From positions 1-52,631 of the forward strand of contig CALHGE010000077.1 in assembly GCA_938029725.1 (NCBI GenBank): DNA of 52,631 nucleotides, in the 5' to 3' direction. This document shows, piece after piece, positions 25,192 through 35,947 of this stretch. Each line of letters opens with the position of its first letter. Positions within the stretch are counted from its first letter, which is position 1. The position numbers and the translations under genes were made by a program. The DNA is from an uncultured Flavobacteriaceae bacterium. Lineage in GTDB: Bacteria > Bacteroidota > Bacteroidia > Flavobacteriales > Flavobacteriaceae. The notes beneath the pieces are model-generated. The model saw only the letters and a program-made list of their open reading frames with translations. It had not been told where the DNA came from and did not search any database.

Positions 25192-26345
25192 AATTTATTC
25201 AAAATTTCCGTTGCTCTCTTGATAGTTTCATCTTTTTTGGCAAAACAAAATCGAAGTAGTTTGTGGTCTAATTGATCTGTATTGAATACGGAAATAGGAA
25301 TACTTGCAACCCCATGGTCAATGGTTAGCCGTTTCGCAAGAGCTACATCACTTTCATCAGTAATTTGTGTGTAATTCAGCAGCTGAAAATAGGTGCCAAG
25401 CGATGGTTTGTATGTGAAACGAGAACCCTGTATTCCTTCAAGAAACAAATCGCGCTTTTTTTGAAAAAACGAATGTAATGCAAGGTAATTATCAGGGGTT
25501 TTTAAGTACTCGGTAAGTGCACGCTGCATAGGGTGACTAACGCTAAAGACGTTAAACTCGTGAATTTTTTGAATTTCTTTCATAAGTGCTTTTGGAGCTA
25601 CACAATAGCCCATTTTCCATCCGGTGGTATGAAATGTTTTTCCAAACGATGCACAAATGACACTTCTTGAAACTAGTTCTGGGTACTTAGCGACACTCTC
25701 ATGGGATAATCCATCAAAAACAATATGTTCATACGCCTCATCACTTAATAGAATGATATTGGTGCCTTTAAGAGCATCTTGCAAGTGTAGCATATCTGCT
25801 TGAGAAAAAATAGTGCCACTAGGGTTGTGTGGGGTATTGATGATCACCATTCTAGTCTTTTGGGTGATCTTACTTCTAAACTCAGCCCAATCCATTTTAA
25901 AGTCTATGTTATTTAATTGAACAAAAACTGGAATTCCTCCATTGGCAAGAATGGCAGGCTCATAGCAATCATAAGCTGGTTTGATTACAATCACTTCTTC
26001 ACCAGCCGATACAAAGGCGCTTATAGTTGAATAAATGGCTTCCGTAGCACCAGAAGTAATGGTTACTTCAGATTCAGGAAGGTAGTTTGCGCCGTAGAGT
26101 AATTCAATTTTCTGACAGATAGCTGCTCTTAAAGAATAGATGCCAGCCATTGGTGCGTACTGATTATAACCAGATCGCATGGCATCAGCTACCAATTCTA
26201 CAAGAACTGGGTCGGTGTCGAAATCAGGAAAGCCTTGAGAAATGTTAATGGCGTTGTGTTTTGCCGCCAACTTACTCATTATAGTAAAAATAGAGGTGGG
26301 TAAATTATATAGTTTGGGTGTGTGGCTACTTGTAAATTTTGTCAT
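25188..26345 (-). CDS. Methionine aminotransferase, PLP-dependent
   Basis: The 385-aa fold type I aminotransferase resembles E. coli YbdL, which transaminates methionine and aromatic amino acids with 2-oxo acids. Visible landmarks are INISQGFPDFDTDP (about 34-47), NQYAPMAGIYSLR, TSGATEAIY (about 97), NTPHNPSGTIFS (about 171) and the PLP lysine in SFGKTFHTTGWKMGYC (about 233-248). It is cytoplasmic. A possible role is methionine salvage, but no salvage genes adjoin it. It is convergent with the serine hydrolase and sits 146 bp from sdhB. Confidence 0.88.
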   Translation of the reverse strand: MTKFTSSHTPKLYNLPTSIFTIMSKLAAKHNAINISQGFPDFDTDPVLVELVADAMRSGYNQYAPMAGIYSLRAAICQKIELLYGANYLPESEVTITSGATEAIYSTISAFVSAGEEVIVIKPAYDCYEPAILANGGIPVFVQLNNIDFKMDWAEFRSKITQKTRMVIINTPHNPSGTIFSQADMLHLQDALKGTNIILLSDEAYEHIVFDGLSHESVAKYPELVSRSVICASFGKTFHTTGWKMGYCVAPKALMKEIQKIHEFNVFSVSHPMQRALTEYLKTPDNYLALHSFFQKKRDLFLEGIQGSRFTYKPSLGTYFQLLNYTQITDESDVALAKRLTIDHGVASIPISVFNTDQLDHKLLRFCFAKKDETIKRATEILNKF

Positions 26346-26433
26346 AAATATCGTCTAGAGGTATAAAAATAATGAAATAATAGACGAAGATTTGATTTTC
26401 GATTTAGTTGGGGGTGAAAATGAGGAAAAGAAA

Positions 26434-26467
26434 AATCCCAAACTCGATTTTATTCGAATTTGGGATT
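26434..26467 (-). terminator. Terminator of the sdhCAB operon
   Basis: A 14-bp stem (26434-26447 with 26454-26467, one G-T wobble) around a six-base loop is followed on the minus strand by TTTTTCTTTT. It lies 24 bp after the sdhB stop. Confidence 0.88.
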
Positions 26468-26491
26468 CAATTTGTTAGAATTTAAAAAAAC

Positions 26492-27238
26492 TTATCCTTT
26501 CAAATTGGCACTATAATACTCGCGATTTAAGCGAGCGATGTTTTCTAATGAAATTCCTTTTGGGCATTCAATTTCGCAAGCTCCTGTATTGGTGCAGTTT
26601 CCAAAACCTTCTAAATCCATTTGACGAACCATGTTTTGCACTCGTTCTGTAGCTTCTACCTGACCTTGAGGGAGTAAAGCATATTGCGATACTTTAGCTG
26701 AGGTAAATAGCATAGCACTCGCATTTTTACAAGCTGCTACGCATGCCCCACAACCAATACAAGCTGCGGCATAAAAAGCATCATCCGCATTGTCCTTTTC
26801 AATAGGAATTGAATTTGCATCTTGTGTATTACCAGAAGTGTTAACGGAAACATAACCACCGGCCTGTTGAATGCGATCGAAAGAACTTCGGTCTACCATT
26901 AAATCTTTAATTACTGGAAAAGCTTTTGCTCTAAAGGGCTCAATCACAATAGTGTCACCATCGCTGAATTTTCGCATGTGTAACTGGCAGGTGGTAACCA
27001 TTCGATCTGGCCCGTGAGGTTCACCGTTAATCATTAGTGAACAAGACCCACAAATACCTTCACGACAATCATGGTCGAAAACGACGGGTTCATCACCTTT
27101 ATTAATAAGTTGTTCATTTAGAACATCTAACATTTCTAAAAAGGACATATCACCTTCGACTCCGCTGATAGCGTAATCGGTCATTTTACCTTTTGATTTG
27201 GCATCTTGTTGACGCCATATTTTTAGATTCAACTTCAT
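26492..27238 (-). CDS. sdhB: Succinate dehydrogenase iron-sulfur subunit
   Basis: The 248-aa subunit carries electrons from SdhA to the membrane anchor in complex II. It has the [2Fe-2S] cysteines in [15 protein letters not shown] (about 59-72) and CQLHMRKF. The [4Fe-4S]/[3Fe-4S] cysteines are in [16 protein letters not shown] and [15 protein letters not shown]. The ferredoxin-like N-terminal and helical C-terminal domains are complete. It lies 6 bp downstream of sdhA and ends the sdhCAB operon. As in other Bacteroidota the complex is of the single-anchor b558 type. Confidence 0.96.
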   Translation of the reverse strand: MKLNLKIWRQQDAKSKGKMTDYAISGVEGDMSFLEMLDVLNEQLINKGDEPVVFDHDCREGICGSCSLMINGEPHGPDRMVTTCQLHMRKFSDGDTIVIEPFRAKAFPVIKDLMVDRSSFDRIQQAGGYVSVNTSGNTQDANSIPIEKDNADDAFYAAACIGCGACVAACKNASAMLFTSAKVSQYALLPQGQVEATERVQNMVRQMDLEGFGNCTNTGACEIECPKGISLENIARLNREYYSANLKG

Positions 27239-27244
27239 AGCTAC

Positions 27245-29248
27245 TTATTTATAACTTCTAGTTTTCAACTCAATATTTTCATAGACTAATTCTTCTTTGT
27301 GAAGAACAGCGTCTTTAGGCTCTCCTTTATACTCCCAAGCAGATACGAATTTGAAATTTTCATCGTCTCTTAGGGCTTCTCCTTCTGGAGTTTGATACTC
27401 TTCTCTAAAGTGTCCACCACAAGATTCATTTCTAGTCAATGCGTCTTTTGCAAACAATTCGCCAAGTTCTAAGAAATCGGCAACACGACCTGCTTTCTCT
27501 AGTTCTTGATTTAATCCGTCAGCTGTACCCGGTACTTTTACATTCGCCCAGAAATCAGTTCTCAGAGCAGAAATTTCATCGATAGCATTTTGAAGATCTT
27601 TCGCATTACGTGACATTCCACATTGGTTCCACATGATTTTACCTAATTTCTTATGGTAATAATCAACGGAGTGTTCCCCTTTACTAGAGATCAATTTCTG
27701 AATTCGTTCTTTAACTTCATTTTCAGCGGATTCGAATTCTGGAGATTCAGTCGATATTTCTCCAGTTCTAATATCGTTTGATAGGTAATCACCTATGGTA
27801 TATGGAAGCACAAAATAGCCATCTGCCAAACCTTGCATTAATGCCGAAGCACCTAGTCGGTTGGCGCCGTGATCACTAAAATTTGCTTCACCAGCAGCAT
27901 AACAACCTTCAACAGTAGTCTGTAAATTATAATCGACCCATAGTCCACCCATCGTATAGTGTACTGCTGGGTAAATCATCATAGGAGTTTCGTACGGGTT
28001 TTCATCTACGATCTTTTCATACATCTGAAAAAGATTTCCGTATTTAGCTTCTACGATATCTTTACCGAGTTTTGTGACGGTATTTTTATCTGCATTCTTA
28101 ATTCCAGAAGTCAATGCTTTTTCATTGCCATATCTTTCGATTGCGGCAGCAAAATCTAAGTAAACTGCTTCTCCGGTTTTATTAACTCCGAAGCCAGCAT
28201 CACAGCGCTCTTTTGCAGCTCTTGAGGCTACATCTCGAGGTACTAGGTTTCCAAAAGCAGGATATCTTCTTTCTAGGTAATAATCTCTTTCTGCTTCAGC
28301 CAACTGCGTAGGTTTCAACTTGCCTTCTCGAATTGCTTGTGCATCTTCTAATCGAGCTGGCACCCAAATACGGCCATCGTTACGAAGTGATTCAGACATC
28401 AAGGTTAATTTCGATTGATGATCACCAGAAACGGGAATACAGGTTGGGTGAATTTGTGTAAAGCACGGGTTTGCCATAAACGCACCTCTACGGTGAGCTC
28501 TCCAGGCTGCCATGACATTACTTCCCATAGCGTTGGTGGACAAGAAAAATACATTTCCGTAACCTCCTGTTGCCAAAACCACTGCGTGAGCCGAGTGACG
28601 TTCTATTTCTCCGGTCACTAAGTTACGTGCAATAATTCCACGGGCCTTACCATCGATTTTCACTAAATCCATCATTTCATGACGGTTGTGCGATTGTATC
28701 TTGCCTCTATTAATTTGGCGATTCATTGCAGAATATGCCCCTAATAATAATTGTTGTCCTGTTTGACCTTTCGCATAGAATGTTCTGGAAACCAAAACAC
28801 CGCCGAAAGAACGGTTATCTAATAATCCACCATATTCACGAGCAAAAGGAACACCTTGCGCAACGCATTGGTCAATAATATTGCCCGATACTTCTGCCAA
28901 ACGATATACATTAGCTTCTCTTGAGCGATAATCGCCCCCTTTTACGGTATCATAAAAAAGGCGGTAGTTACTGTCGCCATCACCTTGGTAATTTTTCGCA
29001 GCATTAATGCCCCCTTGTGCAGCAATTGAGTGCGCTCTTCTTGGTGAATCTTGATAACAAAATGTCTTAACATTATACCCTAATTCTGCTAAAGTAGCGG
29101 CGGCAGCCCCACCGGCTAAACCAGTACCCACAACAATAATGTCGATGTTTCGCTTGTTAGCAGGGTTGACCAGTTCAATATGATTTTTATAGTCTGTCCA
29201 TTTATCGGCCAATGGCCCAGCTGGAACTTTAGAATCCAATATGCCCAT
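27245..29248 (-). CDS. sdhA: Succinate dehydrogenase flavoprotein subunit
   Basis: This 667-aa subunit oxidises succinate to fumarate with covalently bound FAD. The FAD dinucleotide fold is [21 protein letters not shown] (about 38-58 region). The flavinylation His lies in [15 protein letters not shown]. Active-site stretches [33 protein letters not shown] and [13 protein letters not shown] are intact, and the C-terminal [17 protein letters not shown] ends the helical domain. Length is typical for the Bacteroidota type, longer than E. coli SdhA. It lies 2 bp after sdhC. Confidence 0.97.
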   Translation of the reverse strand: MGILDSKVPAGPLADKWTDYKNHIELVNPANKRNIDIIVVGTGLAGGAAAATLAELGYNVKTFCYQDSPRRAHSIAAQGGINAAKNYQGDGDSNYRLFYDTVKGGDYRSREANVYRLAEVSGNIIDQCVAQGVPFAREYGGLLDNRSFGGVLVSRTFYAKGQTGQQLLLGAYSAMNRQINRGKIQSHNRHEMMDLVKIDGKARGIIARNLVTGEIERHSAHAVVLATGGYGNVFFLSTNAMGSNVMAAWRAHRRGAFMANPCFTQIHPTCIPVSGDHQSKLTLMSESLRNDGRIWVPARLEDAQAIREGKLKPTQLAEAERDYYLERRYPAFGNLVPRDVASRAAKERCDAGFGVNKTGEAVYLDFAAAIERYGNEKALTSGIKNADKNTVTKLGKDIVEAKYGNLFQMYEKIVDENPYETPMMIYPAVHYTMGGLWVDYNLQTTVEGCYAAGEANFSDHGANRLGASALMQGLADGYFVLPYTIGDYLSNDIRTGEISTESPEFESAENEVKERIQKLISSKGEHSVDYYHKKLGKIMWNQCGMSRNAKDLQNAIDEISALRTDFWANVKVPGTADGLNQELEKAGRVADFLELGELFAKDALTRNESCGGHFREEYQTPEGEALRDDENFKFVSAWEYKGEPKDAVLHKEELVYENIELKTRSYK

Positions 29249-29250
29249 AC

Positions 29251-29922
29251 TTAGTGTGTTATCTGGTTAAAATGGTGATATAAGGCAATGAAAATAAAAC
29301 CTGCTGGAATAGCTATGGCATATACCTTTGTAAACGTTTTTATAGCTGCGGAATATTTGTTGTTAACACCCATGGTCTGAAATGATGACGCAAAACCGTG
29401 TAAAAGGTGTAGTGCCAACAAAACAAAGGAGATAACATAAATTATAGTTCTCCAAAAAGGCTCGAATTTATGAACCGTTTCTTCATGGTATCTCGTAGCA
29501 TCTTCAGGATTACTTTCGAGGTACTTATATGCCATTTCTGGCAACCAGAAATCGTAGAAATGAAGTCCTAGGAAAGCCAATATAACAGCTCCTGAGATGA
29601 GCATGTTTCTAGAAATCCAAGAAGCATTTGCGCTTCCTTTGTAGCTAGCATACTTGACTGCGCCTCTAGCAGCACGATTTTGTAATTCTAGTACAAAACC
29701 CATCACAAAGTGAATTACCACGCCTGCAATTAAAATAGGCTGCAGAAGGTATTGAACCAGTGGGTTATAACCCATGAAATGCGACCATGAATTAAATAGG
29801 TCAGGGGCAATTACCGAGGTTAGGTTTATTACAAAATGCTGTCCGAGAAAGAAAACTAAGAAAAGACCTGATAAGGCCATAACGACTTTTCGGGCAAGCG
29901 AAGATTTTATTAATGCACTCAT
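29251..29922 (-). CDS. sdhC: Succinate dehydrogenase cytochrome b558 subunit
   Basis: This 223-aa integral membrane protein with five hydrophobic segments ([20 protein letters not shown] at about 12-31, then about 57-77, 105-123, 160-180 and 198-217) anchors complex II, binds heme and passes electrons to menaquinone. Histidines in these segments ([35 protein letters not shown]) fit a di-heme b558 type. The ATG at 29922 ([13 protein letters not shown]) matches the family start; 17 upstream in-frame residues are unlikely. It is first in the sdhCAB operon. Confidence 0.93.
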   Translation of the reverse strand: MSALIKSSLARKVVMALSGLFLVFFLGQHFVINLTSVIAPDLFNSWSHFMGYNPLVQYLLQPILIAGVVIHFVMGFVLELQNRAARGAVKYASYKGSANASWISRNMLISGAVILAFLGLHFYDFWLPEMAYKYLESNPEDATRYHEETVHKFEPFWRTIIYVISFVLLALHLLHGFASSFQTMGVNNKYSAAIKTFTKVYAIAIPAGFIFIALYHHFNQITH

Positions 29923-29942
29923 TAGTTGATTGTTTAGCTTCA

Positions 29943-29974
29943 CAAAAATACAGTAGAACCTAGTTATTAACAAA
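29943..29974 (-). promoter_or_regulatory. Promoter of sdhCAB
   Basis: On the minus strand TTTG (29974-29971), 20 bp, then TATTTTTG (29950-29943) matches the Bacteroidota consensus; the -7 box is 20 bp upstream of the sdhC ATG. Confidence 0.55.
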
Positions 29975-30180
29975 CTTTAGAGTGCTTTAGTATACTATTT
30001 GGAAGGAATCTATGAAAGGATAGGATAGCGTTTAAGCTATTTTACATAAACTGCAGAAATTCAAAGCATCTATTGAACAGTTTTTAGAGTAAATTCGAAA
30101 AAGTTTTAAACTATGTTATCTCGGATCGTTTTTTTGAACGATATTTAGATAAGAATTGAACAGCCAAGGGATTACCAACT

Positions 30181-31071
30181 ATGAACATTGGACTTTTATC
30201 AGTCAGTATGAACGTCTATTCGACCAAAAGAATAGCTGATGAAGCCTATGAATTAGGGCATTATGTGGAACAAATTGACCATACCAAGTGCTCTGTGAAA
30301 TTAGGAAAAGGCAAACCAAAAATTTATGTAGGAGAAGAAGATATCACCAATGAATTTGATGCGATCATTCCCAGAATAGGCACTAAAGTTTCGAGGCACG
30401 GGGCGGCAATTGTAAAGCAGTTTGAAATGAACGGCATCTTCAGCACAGCTCGTTCTATAAGTATTCTAAGAGCTAGGAATAAAGTGCGTACCCTGCAAAT
30501 AATGGCTCGCAAAGGAATTCCGATTCCCGATACCTTGTTCTCTATCAATCCAGATAATATAAAGGAGCAAATCGAAATACTTGGAGGAGCCCCAGTAATT
30601 ATTAAACTTCAAGAAGGCACACAAGGTTTAGGCGTTATTTTAGCAGAGAGCAAGAAATCGGCAAAATCCATTATTGATACATTTTACAAGATGGACACTA
30701 GCATTCTCATTCAAAAATATATTGAAGAGAGTAACGGAGAAGACATTCGTATTTTTGTAGTTGGCGATAAAATCATCGCAAGTATGAAACGAACGAGTGA
30801 GGCAGGAGAGTTTCGTTCCAACGTACATCAAGGCGGAAGCACAGAAGCGGTTAAATTATCTTCAAAAGAACGCTTTATTGCACTTAAAGCAACCAAACAT
30901 ATTGGCTTAGGCGTTGCAGGAGTTGATTTGATTCGTTCTAAAAAAGGTCCTTTATTAATAGAAGTGAACGCGTCGCCCGGTTTACAAGGAATTGAGGCGG
31001 CTACTGGAGTCAATATTGCAAAAGAAATAGTATTATATGTTGAGCGAAATGCACGTGGTGGAAGAAAATAG
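30181..31071 (+). CDS. rimK: RimK-type glutamate ligase, ATP-grasp
   Basis: The 296-aa ATP-grasp ligase resembles RimK, which adds glutamate residues to the C-terminus of ribosomal protein S6. Visible are the N-terminal domain with DAIIPRIGTKVSRHGAAIV, then GGAPVIIKLQEGTQGLGVIL (ATP-grasp loop, about 135-155), IQKYIEESNGEDIRIFVVG and LLIEVNASPGLQGIE with the metal-binding Asn. It overlaps the next gene by 35 bp (or 23 bp if that gene starts at its second ATG), so the ligase and the zinc deacylase are made together. The true acceptor in Bacteroidota is not known. Confidence 0.85.
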   Translation: MNIGLLSVSMNVYSTKRIADEAYELGHYVEQIDHTKCSVKLGKGKPKIYVGEEDITNEFDAIIPRIGTKVSRHGAAIVKQFEMNGIFSTARSISILRARNKVRTLQIMARKGIPIPDTLFSINPDNIKEQIEILGGAPVIIKLQEGTQGLGVILAESKKSAKSIIDTFYKMDTSILIQKYIEESNGEDIRIFVVGDKIIASMKRTSEAGEFRSNVHQGGSTEAVKLSSKERFIALKATKHIGLGVAGVDLIRSKKGPLLIEVNASPGLQGIEAATGVNIAKEIVLYVERNARGGRK

Positions 31072-32017
31072 AAATATAACCATAGGAGAACAAACCGTTT
31101 CCCCAGGAGAAGACAAGCTTCTGAGCATTAGTATAGATCGCCTGCCCACAGGAACCTTAATAGATATTCCGATATTTGTCTTTAATGCTAAAAAACCAGG
31201 GCCGACAATTCTTGTGCAAGCTGGTTTACATGGTGATGAAATCAATGGTATTGAGATGGTACGTCGCATGCTGGCAGAAAAACGATTTAATGTCACGAAA
31301 GGGGCGGTAATTGCGGTTCCTATTCTAAATATCTTTGGATTTATTCATTTTTCTAGGGATGTTCCTGACGGAAAAGATGTGAATCGAAGCTTTCCGGGAA
31401 CCAAAAATGGCTCTATGGCTAGCCGTATGGCATACCATTATATGGCCGAAATCATGGGTCAAATTGATTTTGTTATTGATTTGCATACTGGAGGAGGTCA
31501 ACGGCATAATTTTCCGCAAATACGTTATACAGCTGAAGACGCACAAAGCGCTATGTTAGCAGAGGTATTCAATGCTCCAATTTCCTTCTCTTCGAAGTTG
31601 ATAAAGGGCTCTTTTCGAAACGCTGCTTACCGAATGAATACACCTACTATTGTTTTTGAAGCTGGTGAAAGTATGCGCTTTGATGATTATTCGATTTTAG
31701 AGGGCATGCAGGGTATTTTAAATATCTTAGAACATTTTGGAATGATTTCTAATAGTGAGCCCAAATATGGTGAGCGAAATAAAACCGTTCACCTGAAAAG
31801 TCGGAGGTGGTTAAGAGCGCCTACAGCCGGAATGTTTATTCCAAAGATTACAAATGGCAACGAGATTACAAAAGGGCAAATATTAGGAATACTTACAGAT
31901 ACTTTTGCTAAGCAAACCAAGCAAATTAAAGCGCCGTTTGATGGCTATGTTTTTTGTATCAACCATCAAGCTGTAGTAAATCAAGGAGAAGCCCTGTTTC
32001 ACGTGGGAATGGTCTAG
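31037..32017 (+). CDS. Aspartoacylase/succinylglutamate desuccinylase-like zinc enzyme
   Basis: The 326-aa M14-type zinc hydrolase has the metal motif GLHGDEINGIEMV (His and Glu, about 68-80) and the third ligand in VIDLHTGGGQRHNF (about 143-156). It also has RDVPDGKDVNRSFPG and a Glu-bearing IVFEAGES. The C-terminal biotinyl-like beta barrel (APTAGMFIPKI, then APFDGYVFCINHQAVVNQGEA) is characteristic of this subgroup. It should remove an acyl or amino acid group from an amide. Pairing with RimK suggests opposite or linked action on a glutamylated substrate. The start at 31037 or 31049 cannot be separated. Confidence 0.85.
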   Translation: MLSEMHVVEENRNITIGEQTVSPGEDKLLSISIDRLPTGTLIDIPIFVFNAKKPGPTILVQAGLHGDEINGIEMVRRMLAEKRFNVTKGAVIAVPILNIFGFIHFSRDVPDGKDVNRSFPGTKNGSMASRMAYHYMAEIMGQIDFVIDLHTGGGQRHNFPQIRYTAEDAQSAMLAEVFNAPISFSSKLIKGSFRNAAYRMNTPTIVFEAGESMRFDDYSILEGMQGILNILEHFGMISNSEPKYGERNKTVHLKSRRWLRAPTAGMFIPKITNGNEITKGQILGILTDTFAKQTKQIKAPFDGYVFCINHQAVVNQGEALFHVGMV

Positions 32018-32192
32018 AAAAAAGATTTCAGACTTAATTTTACTTAAAATCATTTCTAAGTTAGCGCTTTAAAACCGACCCTTAGGTTTGTAAAAGGTGA
32101 TTTTTATCGATGAGAGTTTGCTATTCGGGTAGTCTACCGACCGTTTTAAAACCGATGTCCGATATTTCGCTTAACGAGCACTATTTTACTAA

Positions 32193-32215
32193 CAAAAAAC
32201 CGACCAGCTGGTCGG
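32193..32215 (-). terminator. Terminator of the 141-aa gene
   Basis: A perfect palindrome CCGACC-AGCT-GGTCGG (32200-32215) is followed on the minus strand by six T. It lies 56 bp beyond the stop of the gene at 32272-32697. Confidence 0.75.
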
Positions 32216-32271
32216 AAGGCTCTTTTTGAAGTTTTTAAGATGCATTTTTAGTAGCGATCAAAAAAATAGAG

Positions 32272-32697
32272 TTAAAGAACTCTTTTTTCTATTGCTATTT
32301 TCTCAAGTGTCCACGCAATAGCGGCTTCCAAATCAGTAAATTTTCGAATAGAATTTCTAAAGAACAAACGCTCTATAATGACACTGGTAAAACTACCTTT
32401 TGTTCTTTCTACTACAGAGTAAAAGTGAAGTTGGTGTCTATTTTTGTAGAATTTTATCCAATCAGTAGGAACTACAAAATAGCTATTAATGCGATTCGAG
32501 ATATAGGCTATAGGCACTTCTTTGCCTAATACCTCATGGGCTCCTTGGATGGCTTTTTCTGCCATTTTCCAACGAAAAAGGACACCTTCTTTCATTTCAG
32601 AAATCACTATTTCGTCGAAATAATAGAAAATACCGAAGTCAAATTCACGGACTTGTCTAATGTTTTTAAAAAAATCAACATGCTTGACACTTTTCAT
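32272..32697 (-). CDS. Hypothetical protein, SpoIIAA/STAS-like size
   Basis: I do not recognise this 141-aa protein with certainty. It has no signal peptide or membrane helix. The pattern of alternating strands and helices (FDFGIFYYFDEIVISEMKEG, IAYISNRINSYFVVPTDWIK, LHFYSVVERTKG and a final helix with FTDLEAAIAWTLEKIA) resembles small cytoplasmic SpoIIAA/STAS-like proteins common in flavobacteria; that is an impression from the pattern, not an alignment. It is a single gene with its own terminator. Confidence 0.65.
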   Translation of the reverse strand: MKSVKHVDFFKNIRQVREFDFGIFYYFDEIVISEMKEGVLFRWKMAEKAIQGAHEVLGKEVPIAYISNRINSYFVVPTDWIKFYKNRHQLHFYSVVERTKGSFTSVIIERLFFRNSIRKFTDLEAAIAWTLEKIAIEKRVL

Positions 32698-32897
32698 AGG
32701 CGAAAGGAGTGTATTATGGGTTGTAAATATATAAAAGTCTAAGGCTTTAAAGAATGAACCTACTTTCGCATGCTTTTTTGAACTTACTTTTCAGGCCGGG
32801 GTAAGTTTTCAGAAATTTCTTGAGAGGCCCTAGCTATTGCGGTTTATTCTATTTATAGAAATTTTACAGCATGCTTAGTAGTATTCATATGATGTTT

Positions 32898-35744
32898 TTA
32901 TTCTATCTCAAATTTGACCTTTTCTTTTTCGCCATACCCTTCAATTTCAATAAAATAACTCCCTTTGGGCAAGTATGTTTTTCCGTTGTCAGCTTCTTTG
33001 AGTTCCGTTTTATGCTTTTTTAGATAGGCAGATTTTCCAGCTTTGCTAAATGTCACATCGTAAGAAAGTATGTTGAGGCCTTTAACGGCGTCAATTTTGG
33101 TCTTACTGACCATAATGCCATCATCTGTTTTGATTTGTGTAGAAATAGCACCAGGCTTTCCGCAATAAAAAGTAAGATTAAATCCGGGAGTTTGAGGTTT
33201 TCTCCAAGAACTCCTTGAACTACCCCAACGCTTCGAATGCTTCATATTTTCTGCAGCAAAGGCGTGTAAATCTTTGCCCATAATTTCTGGCGTCATTTGT
33301 TGTAAAGTTGAAATATCGGCTTTGTAAATGCTACGGCCATGGGTGCCAATTAAAAGATGCTGGGCTTCGGGTTGAATCACCAAATCATGAACGGCTACAT
33401 TGGGCATACCGTTTTGGAAGATTTCCCATGATTGACCACGAGTGAAAGAGACATAGAGTCCATTGTCAGTTCCTAAGAATAAAAGATTTTCATTTTCTGG
33501 ATCTTCTAAAATCACGTTAACGGCTGATAAAGGAATATTGGAGGAAATGCTTTTCCATGTTTGTCCATAATCTTCGCTTACATAAGTATAGGAAGTAAAA
33601 TCATCGGAACGATAGCCGTTTAAGCTTGCATAAACACGTTCTTTTTTATGTTTAGATGCAGCAACACGACTTACCCACAGCCCTTTTGGAAAAGCACTAG
33701 AGACATTCGTCCAGCTTCCACCACCATTTTGGGTCACTTGAACCAAGCCGTCATCACTTCCCGTATAAATCAACCCGAATTTAAAGGGAGATTCTGATAT
33801 TGTGGTTACTGTTCCATACGCTACGTTTCCTTTTTTGCTGCCTTGAGTCAAATCACTTGAAATGACTTCCCAGTCATCACCTTGATTTAAAGACCGGTGT
33901 AATTTATTTCCTGCCAAATACAATATATCTTGATTATGCGGAGATAATAAGATAGGAGTTTGCCAATTAAAACGATAGGGGGCTTCACCTAGTTCATGCT
34001 TGGGCTGAATATAGTTACGAGCTTTAGTTTCTTTATTGATTCGGAAATAATTTCCAAATTGATACCCCGTATAAACAATATTGTGATTTCTGCTATCGAT
34101 TTGCACCTGCATGCCGTCACCTCCCATTATTGATTTCCATGGGTTTTGGCCTGTTTGATGCCACCGACTGTCTATTGCAGCATTGTGAGGCCCCATCCAA
34201 ACACCGTTGTCTTGAAGACCACCATATACATGATATGGTTCTTGATGGTCGATATTAATGGAATAAAACTGCCCAAGAGGGGCCGAATTCAGCTTTGTCC
34301 AATTAACTCCATCATCATAACTCATATTTAGTCCACCATCGTTACCGTTTAATAAATGACCTGGTTTCTTAGGGTTAACCCACAAGGCTTGATGGTCAGA
34401 ATGTACATTTTCACCAGTGATCGAAGTGTAAGTTTTTCCTCCATCATCTGATTTGATAAGGGGCACACCTTCCAAATAAATTTTATTGACATCGGAGGCG
34501 TCCACACGAATTTCACCAAAGTAATACCCGTAACTATAATAAAGGTCGTCAATGTAGTTTTTGTTCATTTTGGTCCAAGTTACCCCCGCATTAGTGCTTC
34601 GATATACTTCTGCACCGACGACTTGTGTATCAAACAAAGCGGCGTTTGCATTGTCTAGATATTTGACTAAATCAGTAGGTTTTACAGAACCGCTACGAAC
34701 CAATTGTTTTACGTTTTTAGCGCGATACTTTTCTTGAAAATTATTTATTTTAAGGTATGCGTTCAGCGAATGGTCTTCTAATGTTAGAAAATCAGTTGAA
34801 GACATGTTTTTGAAATCCTCTTTTGTGAGCCCCTTAGAGGTTTTCTTTTTGTCAGATTTTACACGCCGAAATTGACTATCATGCACGGCATAAACGGTGT
34901 TATCATCAAAAACGGCTAGCCCAATTCTGCCAACGCCTTCGCCTGTTGGAAAACCACTTTCAGCAGTAGAGACAACACTCCAAGTCGTGCCTCCATCCAT
35001 ACTTTTATAGATGCCTGACCCATTGCCACTACCTGAAAAATTCCAAGCTTTACGGTCTTTTTGCCAAGCAGAAGCATACATGATATTAAAATTAGTTGGC
35101 GAATGAGCGACATCGATAATACCGGTTTCACTATTGATATACAGGGTTTTTTCCCATGTTTTTCCACCATCAATGGTTTTATAAATACCACGCTCTTCGT
35201 TGGAGGAGTATAAATGCCCAAGTACGCCGACTACTACCTCGTCTGGCTTGTTAGGGTTAAAAACAATTCGACCAATATGCTGCGAATCGGTTAAACCCAT
35301 ATGCTTCCAAGTTTTTCCTTTATCTGTTGATTTTAGAATTCCGATTCCGGCATAAGAGGAGCGTGAAGAATTATTCTCTCCGCTACCAACCCAAATGGTT
35401 CCGTTCTGCCAATCGACGGCAATGTCGCCCACATTTTGTGTTTCTGATGTATCGAGAACTGGGGTAAAAGAAGCACCATTATTGTTGGTGTACCAGAGCC
35501 CGCCTGAAGCATAACCAGCATAGAATTCCGCAGTATTTTCAGGATTTACATCTACATCCACTACACGCCCACTCATTACGGTTGGCCCAATATTTTTTAA
35601 GGGAATATTTTGCAACAGAGAACTCGACCGCAGCTGTTTTTTCTGTTGTAGTGCATTTTGAACATCTTGCGAAGAAGAGACCGAAATTTGCGCAAAACCA
35701 AGGCTAAAAGAACAAAATAACAAAGTGAGTAAATAATATTTCAT
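32898..35744 (-). CDS. Exported VPS10/sortilin-like BNR repeat protein
   Basis: The 948-aa protein has a signal peptide MKYYLLTLLFCSFSLGFAQ. It then has two beta-propeller regions full of BNR/Asp-box repeats such as STDKGKTWKH, IDGGKTWEKT, MDGGTTWSV, EDYGQTWKS and TRGQSWEI. The C-terminal region has a beta-sandwich (TFYCGKPGAISTQIK). This is the WD40/YVTN/BNR family often named VPS10 or glycosyl hydrolase in Bacteroidota, although no catalytic residues for a glycosidase are evident. It should act in the periplasm or at the surface. A paralogue lies at 40157-43318, with peptidases between. Function is inferred only as part of peptide degradation. Confidence 0.85.
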   Translation of the reverse strand: MKYYLLTLLFCSFSLGFAQISVSSSQDVQNALQQKKQLRSSSLLQNIPLKNIGPTVMSGRVVDVDVNPENTAEFYAGYASGGLWYTNNNGASFTPVLDTSETQNVGDIAVDWQNGTIWVGSGENNSSRSSYAGIGILKSTDKGKTWKHMGLTDSQHIGRIVFNPNKPDEVVVGVLGHLYSSNEERGIYKTIDGGKTWEKTLYINSETGIIDVAHSPTNFNIMYASAWQKDRKAWNFSGSGNGSGIYKSMDGGTTWSVVSTAESGFPTGEGVGRIGLAVFDDNTVYAVHDSQFRRVKSDKKKTSKGLTKEDFKNMSSTDFLTLEDHSLNAYLKINNFQEKYRAKNVKQLVRSGSVKPTDLVKYLDNANAALFDTQVVGAEVYRSTNAGVTWTKMNKNYIDDLYYSYGYYFGEIRVDASDVNKIYLEGVPLIKSDDGGKTYTSITGENVHSDHQALWVNPKKPGHLLNGNDGGLNMSYDDGVNWTKLNSAPLGQFYSINIDHQEPYHVYGGLQDNGVWMGPHNAAIDSRWHQTGQNPWKSIMGGDGMQVQIDSRNHNIVYTGYQFGNYFRINKETKARNYIQPKHELGEAPYRFNWQTPILLSPHNQDILYLAGNKLHRSLNQGDDWEVISSDLTQGSKKGNVAYGTVTTISESPFKFGLIYTGSDDGLVQVTQNGGGSWTNVSSAFPKGLWVSRVAASKHKKERVYASLNGYRSDDFTSYTYVSEDYGQTWKSISSNIPLSAVNVILEDPENENLLFLGTDNGLYVSFTRGQSWEIFQNGMPNVAVHDLVIQPEAQHLLIGTHGRSIYKADISTLQQMTPEIMGKDLHAFAAENMKHSKRWGSSRSSWRKPQTPGFNLTFYCGKPGAISTQIKTDDGIMVSKTKIDAVKGLNILSYDVTFSKAGKSAYLKKHKTELKEADNGKTYLPKGSYFIEIEGYGEKEKVKFEIE

Positions 35745-35947
35745 GAGGCTTTGAATTAGTTAAGGGAAGTTAAGAAAACTTCGTAAGAAACCTGTGAACA
35801 GTCATGAATTATGAAGACAGGCAGCTTAGAAAATAGATATTTTACAAATCAACAACTATGATATTGATAATTAAATGGTTATAATTTTGCAAATCTCGTT
35901 AAAATTGTGTTAATTTATTGACACATAATCAACTAAACTATTTTAAA

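Noticed and set aside
32200..32215. Perfect 16-bp palindrome resembling a TetR-family operator
   Set aside because: No TetR gene is near, and on the minus strand the palindrome is directly followed by six T, 56 bp after a gene stop, so a terminator explains it better.
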